Part shown: positions 19,731 through 27,392 of the stretch, in pieces | Numbering within the stretch: position 1 is the stretch's first letter | Layout: each line of letters begins with the position of its first letter | Source: Marinicauda salina | GTDB taxonomy: Bacteria > Pseudomonadota > Alphaproteobacteria > Caulobacterales > Maricaulaceae | Assembly (NCBI RefSeq): GCF_003122085.1 | Contig: NZ_QEXV01000003.1 | Span: forward strand, 437,001 to 501,000 | Direction of reading: 5' to 3' | Length of the DNA stretch: 64,000 nucleotides | Notes under the pieces: model-generated | Told to the model about the DNA's origin: nothing | Database searches by the model: none | The model's input: the letters and a program-made list of their open reading frames with translations, nothing else | Program-made: the position numbers and the translations under genes

Positions 19731-20297
19731 CTATTGCTGGACCGCGAGGTTGGTGATCAGCACGTCGTCCACCTCTTCGGGTGCAATGGCGAGATTCGTG
19801 CGTCGAAGCAGCTCCAGCTTGAGCCGGTGCCAGCCCGCCGAGCCCTCGAGATCCTCTGGACGCAGCTCGCGCAGGAACCCCGTGTACTGATCAAGAACCG
19901 CCTCCATGTGCGCGTCGAGGGTGTCGTAGAGCGACTCGTCCTCGACCACGATGGCGACCTCCATGCTCAGCATGGCGGTCCGGCCGTCCCCGGTGACGAT
20001 GTTCGTCAGGAGCGGGCCGTCGAACGTGTAGGGCGGGATGTCGGATTGCGCGCCGGCGGCCTCCTCCTCGTCGCCCGCGTGCCCGTCGCCGGCCGAGGCG
20101 ACCTCCGTCTCCTCGCCGCCGCCGAGCAGGAACAGCGCGCCCGCCGTCCCGGCGAGCGCGAGGATGACCACGGGCAGACCGACGAAGAGGATGAGCTTCT
20201 TCAGCCCGCCCTTCTTCTTCTCGCCGGACTCCTCGCCGTCCTCTTCGCCCTCTTCGCGGTCTTCCGCCTCGAGTTCGTCTTCAGCGTCTTCGGCCAT
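19731..20297 (-). CDS. fliL: Flagellar basal body-associated protein FliL
   Basis: Stator-associated membrane protein (188 aa). A charged Glu/Lys-rich N-terminus is followed by one membrane helix (LILFVGLPVVILALAGTAGALFLLGG, about 36-60) and a periplasmic stomatin-like domain ending in VDDVLITNLAVQQ. First gene of the fliL-fliM-DUF6468-motE-TPR run. TTAA half-sites lie upstream (20337-20357), but with spacing unlike a full CtrA box. Confidence 0.9.
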   Translation of the reverse strand: MAEDAEDELEAEDREEGEEDGEESGEKKKGGLKKLILFVGLPVVILALAGTAGALFLLGGGEETEVASAGDGHAGDEEEAAGAQSDIPPYTFDGPLLTNIVTGDGRTAMLSMEVAIVVEDESLYDTLDAHMEAVLDQYTGFLRELRPEDLEGSAGWHRLKLELLRRTNLAIAPEEVDDVLITNLAVQQ

Positions 20298-20481
20298 GAA
20301 GCCAACCGTGTTCGCAACTGCTTACCCGTTCGCGATTAACGCGTCCGGCGGTTAACGATCCGTTTGGAAACCCCGGTTTGCAGGCAATTTTTTCCCACCT
20401 GCGATGCAGGCTTTCCCGGGCCGGCGGATCCTGCCGAGAACCACCTCTCTGCAAGTTACTGAAAACAATCAATATTAACCT

Positions 20482-20496
20482 TGGCACGCCCATTGC
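20482..20496 (+). promoter_or_regulatory. Sigma-54 promoter of flgF operon
   Basis: TGGCAC-GCCCA-TTGC is an exact -24/-12 sigma-54 element. It lies 66 nt upstream of the flgF ATG. In Caulobacter such class III flagellar promoters depend on FlbD (known); no flbD gene is in this window. Confidence 0.85.
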
Positions 20497-20562
20497 GACG
20501 ACGGCCGGCGAAGCCGCTCGAACGGCGGCGCGAAGACTGGAACGTCAGAAAGGACGCCCGCG

Positions 20563-21297
20563 ATGGATAACGCCCTGATGGTCGGCCTCTCCCGCCAGAT
20601 CACGCTGCGGCGGGCCGTCGACGTCACCGCCAACAATGTCGCCAACGCCTCGACCGCCGGTTTCAAGGCCGAGCGCGTGCTGCTCGAAGCCAACGGCACG
20701 AACCGCGCCCGGCACGCCGACGGCCCGTCGCAGCTTCACTTCGCCGACGAGTGGGGGCTGGGCCGGGATTTCGCCCAGGGCGCGCTCGACCATACCGGAC
20801 GGCCGCTCGACCTCGCCATCCAGGGCGACGGCTTCTTCACGCTCGAGACCGACGCCGGCGAGCGCTACACCCGCGACGGGCGCTTCACGATTAGCCCCGA
20901 GGGCGAACTCGTCGCCGCCGACGGCGCGCGCGTGCTCGACGAAGCCGGCCAGCCGATACTCATCGACCCCGCCGCCGGACCGGTGACGATCTCCGAGGAA
21001 GGCGCGATCACCCAGGACGGCGTGGCGCTTGGACGCGTCGGCGTCGTCGAATTCGACAATCGCGGCGCGCTGGAGAAGCGCGGTCAGAACCGCTTCTCGG
21101 CGCCGGAGAACGCCGAGCCCGCCCCGGCGGCGGCCGCGGTGGTCCGACAGGGTTACACCGAGAGTTCCAATGTCAGCGCGATCTCCGAGATCACCCGGAT
21201 GATCGAGGTTTCCGGCGCCTACCAGTCGGTGACGAAAATGATCCAGCAAACCGAAGAGCTCAGCCGCCAGGCGATCGAACGCCTGGGCCGGCCGTAG
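20563..21297 (+). CDS. flgF: Flagellar basal-body rod protein FlgF
   Basis: Distal/proximal rod protein (244 aa). The N-terminal motif VTANNVANASTAGFKAERVL and the C-terminal motif ESSNVSAISEITRMIEVSGAYQ are typical of FlgF/FlgG. AAGGA precedes the ATG. It heads flgF-flgG-flgA-flgH under the sigma-54 element. Confidence 0.95.
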   Translation: MDNALMVGLSRQITLRRAVDVTANNVANASTAGFKAERVLLEANGTNRARHADGPSQLHFADEWGLGRDFAQGALDHTGRPLDLAIQGDGFFTLETDAGERYTRDGRFTISPEGELVAADGARVLDEAGQPILIDPAAGPVTISEEGAITQDGVALGRVGVVEFDNRGALEKRGQNRFSAPENAEPAPAAAAVVRQGYTESSNVSAISEITRMIEVSGAYQSVTKMIQQTEELSRQAIERLGRP

Positions 21298-21318
21298 GCC
21301 TCTCAGAAAGGGTAAGCC

Positions 21319-22104
21319 ATGCGCGCCTTGTCCACCGCCGCCACCGGGATGGAAGCCCAGCAGCTCAATGTCGAGGTGATCTCCCACAACCTCGCCAACA
21401 TGAACACGACCGCCTTCCAGCGGCAGCGCGCCGAGTTCGAGGACCTGCTCTACCAGAACATCCAGCAGGTCGGCGCCAACTCCTCCGACGCCGGCACGAT
21501 CGTGCCGACCGGCGTGCAGGTGGGCCTCGGCGTCGAGGCCGGCTCGGTCTACCGCATCACCGAGCAGGGCAACCTCACCCAGACGGGCAACGATTTCGAC
21601 GTCGCCGTGTCCGGCAACGGCTATTTCCGGATCCAGCTGCCCGACGGCTCCGACGCCTATACCCGCGCCGGCAATTTCTCGAAGGGGCCCGACGGCCAGC
21701 TCGTCACCGCCAGCGGCTACCTGGTGATGCCGGGCGTCGCCATCCCGGACGAGGCGCGCGAGGTGGAGATCAACGAGCAGGGCCAGGTCGAGGTGCTGCT
21801 CGACGGCGATCCCGACCCGCAGGTCGTCGGCCAGCTGGAGCTGGTCACCTTCCCCAACCAGGCCGGTCTCGAGGCCCGGGGCGGCAATCTCTACATCGAG
21901 ACCGCCGGCTCGGGCGCGCCCAATGTCGGCACGCCGGGACAGCCGGGCTTCGGCGTCGTCCGCCAGGGTTTCGTCGAAAACTCCAACGTCGACGCCGTCG
22001 CCGAGATCACCGCGCTCATCCAGGCCCAGCGCGCCTACGAGATGAACGCCCGCGTGATCACCGCCGCCGACGAGATGCTCGCCACCTCCTCCAATCTCCG
22101 CTGA
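21319..22104 (+). CDS. flgG: Flagellar distal rod protein FlgG
   Basis: Distal rod protein (261 aa). It starts MRALSTAATGMEAQQLNVEV, has the motif ISHNLANMNTTAFQRQRAEFEDLLYQ and ends in EITALIQAQRAYEMNARVITAADEML, all standard for FlgG. 21 nt separates it from flgF. Confidence 0.97.
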   Translation: MRALSTAATGMEAQQLNVEVISHNLANMNTTAFQRQRAEFEDLLYQNIQQVGANSSDAGTIVPTGVQVGLGVEAGSVYRITEQGNLTQTGNDFDVAVSGNGYFRIQLPDGSDAYTRAGNFSKGPDGQLVTASGYLVMPGVAIPDEAREVEINEQGQVEVLLDGDPDPQVVGQLELVTFPNQAGLEARGGNLYIETAGSGAPNVGTPGQPGFGVVRQGFVENSNVDAVAEITALIQAQRAYEMNARVITAADEMLATSSNLR

Positions 22105-22115
22105 GGCGCTGATCC

Positions 22116-23057
22116 ATGGCCCGCTTGCTCGCCTGTCTCATCGTTCTCGCCGCAACGGCGGCGGCGCCGGCGCTCGCCGACGACGCGGCGCCGCGCACGG
22201 TCGTGCTCAAGGAGCGCCTCGTCAGCGACGATCACGTCATCACGCTGTCGGACATCTTCGAGAACGCCGGCGAGGCGGGCGCGACGATGATCGCCCGCGC
22301 CCCGGCGCCGGGCGAACGCCTCTCGCTCGATCCCGACTATGTCCGCCGAGAGGCCGCCGGCGCCGGGCTCGACTGGGCCAACGGCGCAGGCGTCCAGCGC
22401 GTCACCGTCGAGCGCGCCGGCCGGGCCGTCGGGGCCGCGGAGATCCGCGAGCTGATCGCGACCGCGCTCTACGCCGAGACCGGCCGGGCCCACGAGGTGG
22501 AGCTGTCCAACCGCAATCTCGCACTGTACGCGCCGGTGGATTCGGCCGGTGCGCCGGAGCTGGTCAGCCTCGACACGGATTCCCGGGCCGGCCTGTTCCG
22601 CGCCGAGATCGCGCCCTGGCCCGACGCCGAACCCGTCACCGTCTCCGGTCGCGCCGAGACCGTCGTCGACGTGCCCGTGCTCGCCCGACCCTACGCGCGC
22701 GGCGAGGTGATCGCCGAGGCCGACATCGAGTGGATCCGCCTGCCCGCCGACCGGATCCGGTCGGACGCCGTGCTGGAGGCCGACGCGATGGCCGGCATGG
22801 AGGCGCGCCGTTCGCTGCGCGCCGGCGAGGCCCTGCGCGGCTACGACCTCTCGCAGCCGGCCGCCATCGCCCGCGGCGAGACCGTCGCGCTGGTCTACCA
22901 GGTCGCCAATCTCACGCTGACCGCGCGGGCGCGCGCGCTCGAGGACGCCCCCCTCGGCGAACCCGCCCGCTTCATGAACCTGCAGTCCAACCGCACGATC
23001 GAGGCCGTCGTCGAGGCGCCCGGTCGGGCGCGCGTGGGCGCCAACGCCGCATTCTGA
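22116..23057 (+). CDS. flgA: P-ring assembly chaperone FlgA
   Basis: Periplasmic chaperone for P-ring (FlgI) assembly. The 313-aa protein has a signal peptide (ACLIVLAATAAAPALA) and a C-terminal SAF domain (VLARPYARGEVIAEADIEW ... GMEARRSLRAGEAL ... GETVALVYQ). Co-operonic with flgG (11 nt gap) and flgH. Confidence 0.92.
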   Translation: MARLLACLIVLAATAAAPALADDAAPRTVVLKERLVSDDHVITLSDIFENAGEAGATMIARAPAPGERLSLDPDYVRREAAGAGLDWANGAGVQRVTVERAGRAVGAAEIRELIATALYAETGRAHEVELSNRNLALYAPVDSAGAPELVSLDTDSRAGLFRAEIAPWPDAEPVTVSGRAETVVDVPVLARPYARGEVIAEADIEWIRLPADRIRSDAVLEADAMAGMEARRSLRAGEALRGYDLSQPAAIARGETVALVYQVANLTLTARARALEDAPLGEPARFMNLQSNRTIEAVVEAPGRARVGANAAF

Positions 23058-23074
23058 ACGGACAGGAGCTTTCC

Positions 23075-23863
23075 ATGATCGTCCGCCCTTCCCGGTTCGC
23101 CGCCTGCCTGCTGGCCTCGGCCGCGCTGAGCGCCTGCGCGGCGACGGATCGCCTGTCCTATGTCGGCCAGCCGCCGCCGCTTTCGCCGATCGACAACGAG
23201 ACCGCGCTCGGAAACAACGACCGACGCCATGCGCCGCTTCGCCCGTCGCAGGACCGGCTCGCCCAGCTCGAAACTCTGGCGATGGAGCGCGAGCGCCCCG
23301 CCAACCCGAACTCGCTCTGGCGCGACAACGCCCGCAGCTTCTTCGGCGATCCGCGCGCCTCGGCCATCGGCGACATCCTGACGGTGCGCATCGATATCGA
23401 GGACCGCGCCCAGGTCTCCAACCAGACCGCGCGTTCGCGGAGCACGGCCGAGGATTCGAACCTCACCAATTTCCTCGGCGGCGAGGCCGCGCTCGACAAC
23501 TTCTTCAACGACGCGGTGAACCCGGCCTCGCTGACGAATTTCGGATCGAACTCGTCGACCCAGGGCGCGGGCTCCGTGAACCGTTCGGAGACCATCGAGC
23601 TGTCGGCGGCGGCGATCGTCGTCGACGTGCTGTGGAACGGGAACATGCTGATCCACGGCCGCCAGGAAGTGCGCATCAACAACGAGGTGCGCGAACTGCT
23701 CATCTCCGGGATCGTCCGGCCGGAGGACATCGACTCCGACAACACGATCAGCCATCAGCAGATCGCCGAGGCGCGCATTTCCTACGGCGGCCGCGGGCAT
23801 ATTTCCGAGATGCAGCGCCCGCCGATCGGCCAGGAGGTCTACAACATCCTCTGGCCCTTCTAG
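23075..23863 (+). CDS. flgH: Flagellar L-ring lipoprotein FlgH
   Basis: Outer-membrane L-ring subunit. The ATG at 23075 (after CAGGAG) gives 262 aa with signal peptide and lipobox LSAC (Cys21). FlgH signatures are LWRDNARSFFGDPRA, GDILTVRIDIEDRA, and the C-terminal GRGHISEMQRPPIGQEVYNI. An in-frame extension upstream is a shadow of flgA. Confidence 0.95.
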   Translation: MIVRPSRFAACLLASAALSACAATDRLSYVGQPPPLSPIDNETALGNNDRRHAPLRPSQDRLAQLETLAMERERPANPNSLWRDNARSFFGDPRASAIGDILTVRIDIEDRAQVSNQTARSRSTAEDSNLTNFLGGEAALDNFFNDAVNPASLTNFGSNSSTQGAGSVNRSETIELSAAAIVVDVLWNGNMLIHGRQEVRINNEVRELLISGIVRPEDIDSDNTISHQQIAEARISYGGRGHISEMQRPPIGQEVYNILWPF

Positions 23864-23888
23864 CGGCGCCGGCAGTCAGGTTGCGCCC

Positions 23889-24266
23889 ATGTCCGAACTG
23901 GAAATCGAGCGATCGGAGCTTCCCGACGCGAACGTGTTTTGCGTCCGCCTGATCGGCTCCAACGTCTACGTCGAAAGCGAAGCCAACGCTCGCACGCTGG
24001 TCGAGCGGCTCGTGCGCGAGGAGCGCGACGGGCTGATCATGGACTATCGCGAGTGCGTGCTGGGCCACACGCTGGAGGAGTTCGCCGCCGTCGCGCACAT
24101 CTTCGTCGGCGGCCTGGCCGGACGGCGCATCCGCGTCGCCTATGTCTACGGCCAGGGCAACATGATGCACGCGCTCTACATGACGAAGCTCATGCAGGAA
24201 GGCGGGCTCGACGCGCGCGCGTTCGAACGCTGGGAGGACGCCGAGGAATTCGCGAAGGCCGCCTGA
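23889..24266 (+). CDS. STAS/SpoIIAA-like small protein
   Basis: 125 aa, soluble. Alternating strands and helices (VFCVRLIGSNVYVESEANARTLVERL ... DGLIMDYRECVLGHTLEEFAAVAHIF ... RIRVAYVYG) look like a STAS/SpoIIAA-type fold (inference from pattern). It lies 25 nt after flgH and before the convergent dksA. Role unknown; it could be a regulator co-transcribed with the flgFGAH operon. Confidence 0.6.
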   Translation: MSELEIERSELPDANVFCVRLIGSNVYVESEANARTLVERLVREERDGLIMDYRECVLGHTLEEFAAVAHIFVGGLAGRRIRVAYVYGQGNMMHALYMTKLMQEGGLDARAFERWEDAEEFAKAA

Positions 24267-24275
24267 GCGGCCCGG

Positions 24276-24707
24276 TCAGTCGTCGCGGTGGACGCGCTCG
24301 GAACGCTCGTGGCGTTCCTGGGCTTCGAGGCTGAGCGTCGCGACCGGGCGGGCCTCGAGACGCGCCAGCGAGATCGGCTCGCCGGTCTCCTCGCAATAGC
24401 CGTACTCGCCCGCCTCGATCCGGCGCAGGGCGGCCTCGATCTTGGCGATCAGCTTGCGCTGGCGATCGCGGGCGCGCAGCTCGAGCGAGCGATCGGTCTC
24501 GGTGGACGCGCGGTCGGCGAGATCGGGCAGCGTCCCGAGATCTTCCTGGAGGTTGGAGATCGTGCTGCGGCTCTCGCGAAGGATCTCGTCCTTCCAGGCC
24601 ATGAGCTTGCGCCGGAAATATTCCTTCTGGCGCGCGTTCATGAATTCCTCGTCCTCGCTCGGACGATAGCCGTCCGGCAGTTCGATCTCGGAATCCGTGA
24701 CGCTCAT
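24276..24707 (-). CDS. dksA: DksA-type RNA polymerase-binding factor
   Basis: Secondary-channel regulator that acts with ppGpp. 143 aa from the ATG at 24707, which AGGAGA precedes; an in-frame start at 24728 adds seven residues. The coiled coil carries the DLADRASTETDRSLELRARDRQ tip typical of DksA. The zinc-finger region (EYGYCEETGEPI) keeps only one of the four cysteines, as in the non-classical, low-cysteine DksA proteins of some alphaproteobacteria. Confidence 0.88.
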   Translation of the reverse strand: MSVTDSEIELPDGYRPSEDEEFMNARQKEYFRRKLMAWKDEILRESRSTISNLQEDLGTLPDLADRASTETDRSLELRARDRQRKLIAKIEAALRRIEAGEYGYCEETGEPISLARLEARPVATLSLEAQERHERSERVHRDD

Positions 24708-24852
24708 GAGCCCGTCTCCTGACCTCACCCCCCGGTAAGAGCGGGGCGGAGAATATCCAGCAAACCGATCGAGTCAATCGAGCGGCGCCGTCTGTCCCCA
24801 GCTCGCCGTGGATTGTGAAACTTCCGTGATTTCCACGATCTAGGCATGAGAG

Positions 24853-25275
24853 TCAGGCGTCGTACTTCGCCAGCTCGACCGCGGCGCGCAGCTCGACCTC
24901 GTCGAGCGCGGCCTCCAGGTCGGGATCGTCGGTGGCGTCGCGGCGGGTTCTGAGCGTGTCCATGAGGCGGGCCAGCTTGTCCCGGGGAATGCCGCCCTCA
25001 AGCAGGGCGATCTTGAGATCATCGAGCACGTCGAGCAGATCGAGCGCCCGCTCGGTGGCGCGCTTCTTGGCCTCGCGGAAATCGCCCGTCGACTGCAACG
25101 CCAGGACGGCGTCGACGGAATTCACCGCGGACGCGCCGGACAGCGGCGCGCTCGCCCCGGTCGAGGCGGAGCCCGAAGACGCGCCCGGCGAGAACGTCGA
25201 CTCCGACGCGCCCCCCGACGCCTTCTTGCGGGCGCCGGACGTGCCGGGAACATTGCGCGGTCCGGTGACCTTCAT
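24853..25275 (-). CDS. fliX: Flagellar assembly regulator FliX
   Basis: Class II regulator which in Caulobacter works with FlbD to couple basal-body assembly to sigma-54 transcription. The 140-aa protein starts MKVTGPRNVPGTSG, has a low-complexity Ser/Ala/Gly linker and a conserved helical C-terminal domain (ERALDLLDVLDDLKIALLEGGIPRDKL ... EVELRAAVELAKYDA). It is divergent from flgI, the Caulobacter arrangement, with a perfect CtrA box 52 nt upstream. Confidence 0.9.
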   Translation of the reverse strand: MKVTGPRNVPGTSGARKKASGGASESTFSPGASSGSASTGASAPLSGASAVNSVDAVLALQSTGDFREAKKRATERALDLLDVLDDLKIALLEGGIPRDKLARLMDTLRTRRDATDDPDLEAALDEVELRAAVELAKYDA

Positions 25276-25326
25276 GGGCTGATCCTGCAGCGTGAAATTC
25301 CAGATTCGAGCGTCGCTTAAGCTCTG

Positions 25327-25341
25327 TTAACAGCGGCTTAA
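25327..25341 (-). promoter_or_regulatory. CtrA box upstream of fliX
   Basis: TTAA-CAGCGGC-TTAA matches the CtrA consensus exactly. A further TTAA lies 6 nt before it (25317). It is 52 nt upstream of the fliX ATG. fliX is CtrA-dependent in Caulobacter (known). Confidence 0.75.
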
Positions 25342-25455
25342 GTCAGACGCCAGGCCCGGCAGATTTTTCCCGGCAAATGCATCGCCCGGCGAGACCTTCA
25401 CCGGCTAGGCCTTTCTTATATTGTTGATAAAGCAGGCTTTTCCGGCTGTTAACCT

Positions 25456-25470
25456 TGGCACGGATCTCGC
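25456..25470 (+). promoter_or_regulatory. Sigma-54 promoter of flgI operon
   Basis: TGGCAC-GGATC-TCGC matches the -24/-12 element with the invariant GG and GC; one mismatch in TTGC. It lies 43 nt upstream of flgI. The same TTAACCTTGGCACG context occurs before flgF (20476-20489), suggesting coordinated control. Confidence 0.78.
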
Positions 25471-25513
25471 ATAGGCAAGCGCGAAGCTTCAACCTGCGCA
25501 AAAGAGCGTGTTC

Positions 25514-26614
25514 ATGATCCGCACCCTTCTCGCCCTCCTCGCCGCCGCGCTCGTCACGACCGGCGCCCTGGCGAACCCGCGCATCAAGGACATCGCCGAC
25601 GTCGAGGGCGTGCGCGAGAACCAGCTCGTCGGCTACGGCCTCGTCGTCGGCCTCGACGGCACGGGCGACACGCTGCGCAACACCGCCTTCACCCGCCAGG
25701 CGCTCGACTCCATGCTCGAGCGGTTCAACGTCAATATCCGCGACTCCGACCTGCGCACCGGCAATGTCGCCGCGGTGATCGTGACCGCTCAGCTGCCGCC
25801 CTTCGCCATGCAGGGCACGCGCATCGACGTCACCGTCTCCGCGCTGGGCGACGCCGAAAGCCTGCAGGGCGGCGTGCTGGTCGCCACCCCGCTGGTCGAC
25901 GCCAACGGCGACGTCTACGCCGTCGGCCAGGGCTCGGTCGCCGTCGGCGGCTTCGAGGCCCAGGGCGACGCGGCGAGCATCACCCGCGGCGTTCCCACCA
26001 CCGGGCGCATCGCCAACGGCGCGCTGATCGAGCGCGAACTTGACTGGGACATCGCCCGGCAGAGCGATATCCGGCTGTCGCTGCGCAATCCCGACTTCAC
26101 CACCGCCCGGCGCATGGCCGAGACCATCAACGCCTTCATCGGCCCGGGCGCGGCGAGCGCGAACAATCCCTCGACCGTCGCCCTGTCCCTGCCCCAGAGC
26201 TATTCCGGCGACATGGTCTCGCTGATCGCGGAGATCGAACAGCTGCGCGTCGAGGCCGACATGCGCGCCCGCGTCGTCATCGACGAATCGACCGGCACGA
26301 TCGTGATGGGCGAGGACGTGCGCGTCTCGACCGTCGCCATCGCCCAGGGCGGGCTGACGATCACGGTTTCCGAAAGCCCGCAGGTGAGCCAGCCCACGCC
26401 CTTCTCCGAGACCGGCGAGACCGTCGTCGTGCCGCGCACCGACATCACCGCCGAGGAGGATCTCGCCCAGCTCGGCGTGCTCGAAGGAACCGTGTCGCTG
26501 CGCGAACTCGTCGACGGGCTCAACGCGCTGGGCGTCAGCCCGCGCGACATGATCACCATCCTGCAGACCATCAAGGCCGCCGGCGCGCTGCAGGCCGAGA
26601 TCGAGGTGCTCTGA
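25514..26614 (+). CDS. flgI: Flagellar P-ring protein FlgI
   Basis: Periplasmic P-ring subunit (366 aa from ATG 25514; a GTG two codons earlier is less likely). Signal peptide LLALLAAALVTTGALA, then RIKDIADVEGVRENQLVGYGLVVGLDGTGD, the diagnostic FlgI start. The C-terminus DMITILQTIKAAGALQAEIEVL is also typical. Confidence 0.97.
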   Translation: MIRTLLALLAAALVTTGALANPRIKDIADVEGVRENQLVGYGLVVGLDGTGDTLRNTAFTRQALDSMLERFNVNIRDSDLRTGNVAAVIVTAQLPPFAMQGTRIDVTVSALGDAESLQGGVLVATPLVDANGDVYAVGQGSVAVGGFEAQGDAASITRGVPTTGRIANGALIERELDWDIARQSDIRLSLRNPDFTTARRMAETINAFIGPGAASANNPSTVALSLPQSYSGDMVSLIAEIEQLRVEADMRARVVIDESTGTIVMGEDVRVSTVAIAQGGLTITVSESPQVSQPTPFSETGETVVVPRTDITAEEDLAQLGVLEGTVSLRELVDGLNALGVSPRDMITILQTIKAAGALQAEIEVL

Positions 26615-26616
26615 CC

Positions 26617-26952
26617 ATGGACGGGCTGATGAACGCCCAGATGCAGGCCGCGCTGAGCCAGGCCAACGGTTCGTCGACCGGCGCGCCGCAGGTCGGCCGC
26701 GTCGAGAACATGGCGCAGGCCCGCGAGGTCGCCCAGGACTTCGAGGCGATGTTCCTGGCCCAGCTCCTCGAGCACATGATGGGCGAATCCACGCAGAGCG
26801 AGGCCTTCGGCGGCGGCCCGGGCGAAAGCGCCTTCAAGGGCATGCTCAATGAGGAGTACGCAAAGGTGATGGCCCAGGCCGGCGGCATCGGGCTGGCCGA
26901 CGAGCTCGCCCGCGAGATCATGACCCTGCAGGAAGCGGAAGACGACGCATGA
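26617..26952 (+). CDS. flgJ: FlgJ N-terminal-type rod-binding protein
   Basis: 111-aa rod cap/scaffold protein without the muramidase domain of enteric FlgJ, normal in alphaproteobacteria. The rod-binding domain reads AQDFEAMFLAQLLEHMM ... FKGMLNEEYAKVMAQAGGIGLADELAREI. It starts 2 nt after flgI stops and overlaps the next gene by 4 nt. Confidence 0.88.
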   Translation: MDGLMNAQMQAALSQANGSSTGAPQVGRVENMAQAREVAQDFEAMFLAQLLEHMMGESTQSEAFGGGPGESAFKGMLNEEYAKVMAQAGGIGLADELAREIMTLQEAEDDA

Positions 26953-27389
26953 CCGAACTCGCCGCCGAGACCCCCGCCGAGCGCGCCGAGGAGCTGATCC
27001 GGCTCACCGAGCGCCTGACAGCGCTGATCGAGCAGGAGACCGCGCTGTTCGCCGCGCGCCGTCCGCACGAGGCGAGCGATCTCCAGGTCGAGAAGACGCG
27101 CCTGGCCGCAATCTATCGCACCGAAACCCGGCTCGCCGCGCAGGACGCCTCGCGGCTCGCCGGCCTCGACGCGGCGACGAAGGCGCGGCTGACCGAGACC
27201 ACCCGGACCTTCGAGGCCGCGGTCGCCGAGAACGGCGCGGCCGTCGAGGCGATGAAGGTGGTGACCGAAGGCGTGGTGAAGGCCATCGCCGACGAGGCCG
27301 CCCGCCAGCAGCAGTCCGACGCCGGCTACGGCGCGTCGGGTCGCCAGTCCGGCCGCGTCGGCGCCATCGCCTGCAACCAGACCGTCTGA
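26949..27389 (+). CDS. FlgN-like flagellar chaperone (FlbY type)
   Basis: 146-aa helical protein with FlgN-type pattern: ERLTALIEQETALFAARRPHEASDLQVEKTRLAAIY. It would be an export chaperone for hook-associated proteins; Caulobacter has a similar gene in the flgI operon. ATGA overlap with flgJ. It converges on the FlaEY-like gene. Confidence 0.65.
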   Translation: MTELAAETPAERAEELIRLTERLTALIEQETALFAARRPHEASDLQVEKTRLAAIYRTETRLAAQDASRLAGLDAATKARLTETTRTFEAAVAENGAAVEAMKVVTEGVVKAIADEAARQQQSDAGYGASGRQSGRVGAIACNQTV

Positions 27390-27392
27390 CTT

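Noticed and set aside
20337-20357. CtrA box upstream of fliL
   Set aside because: Two TTAA half-sites are present but are separated by 12 nt, not 7; kept only as a note.
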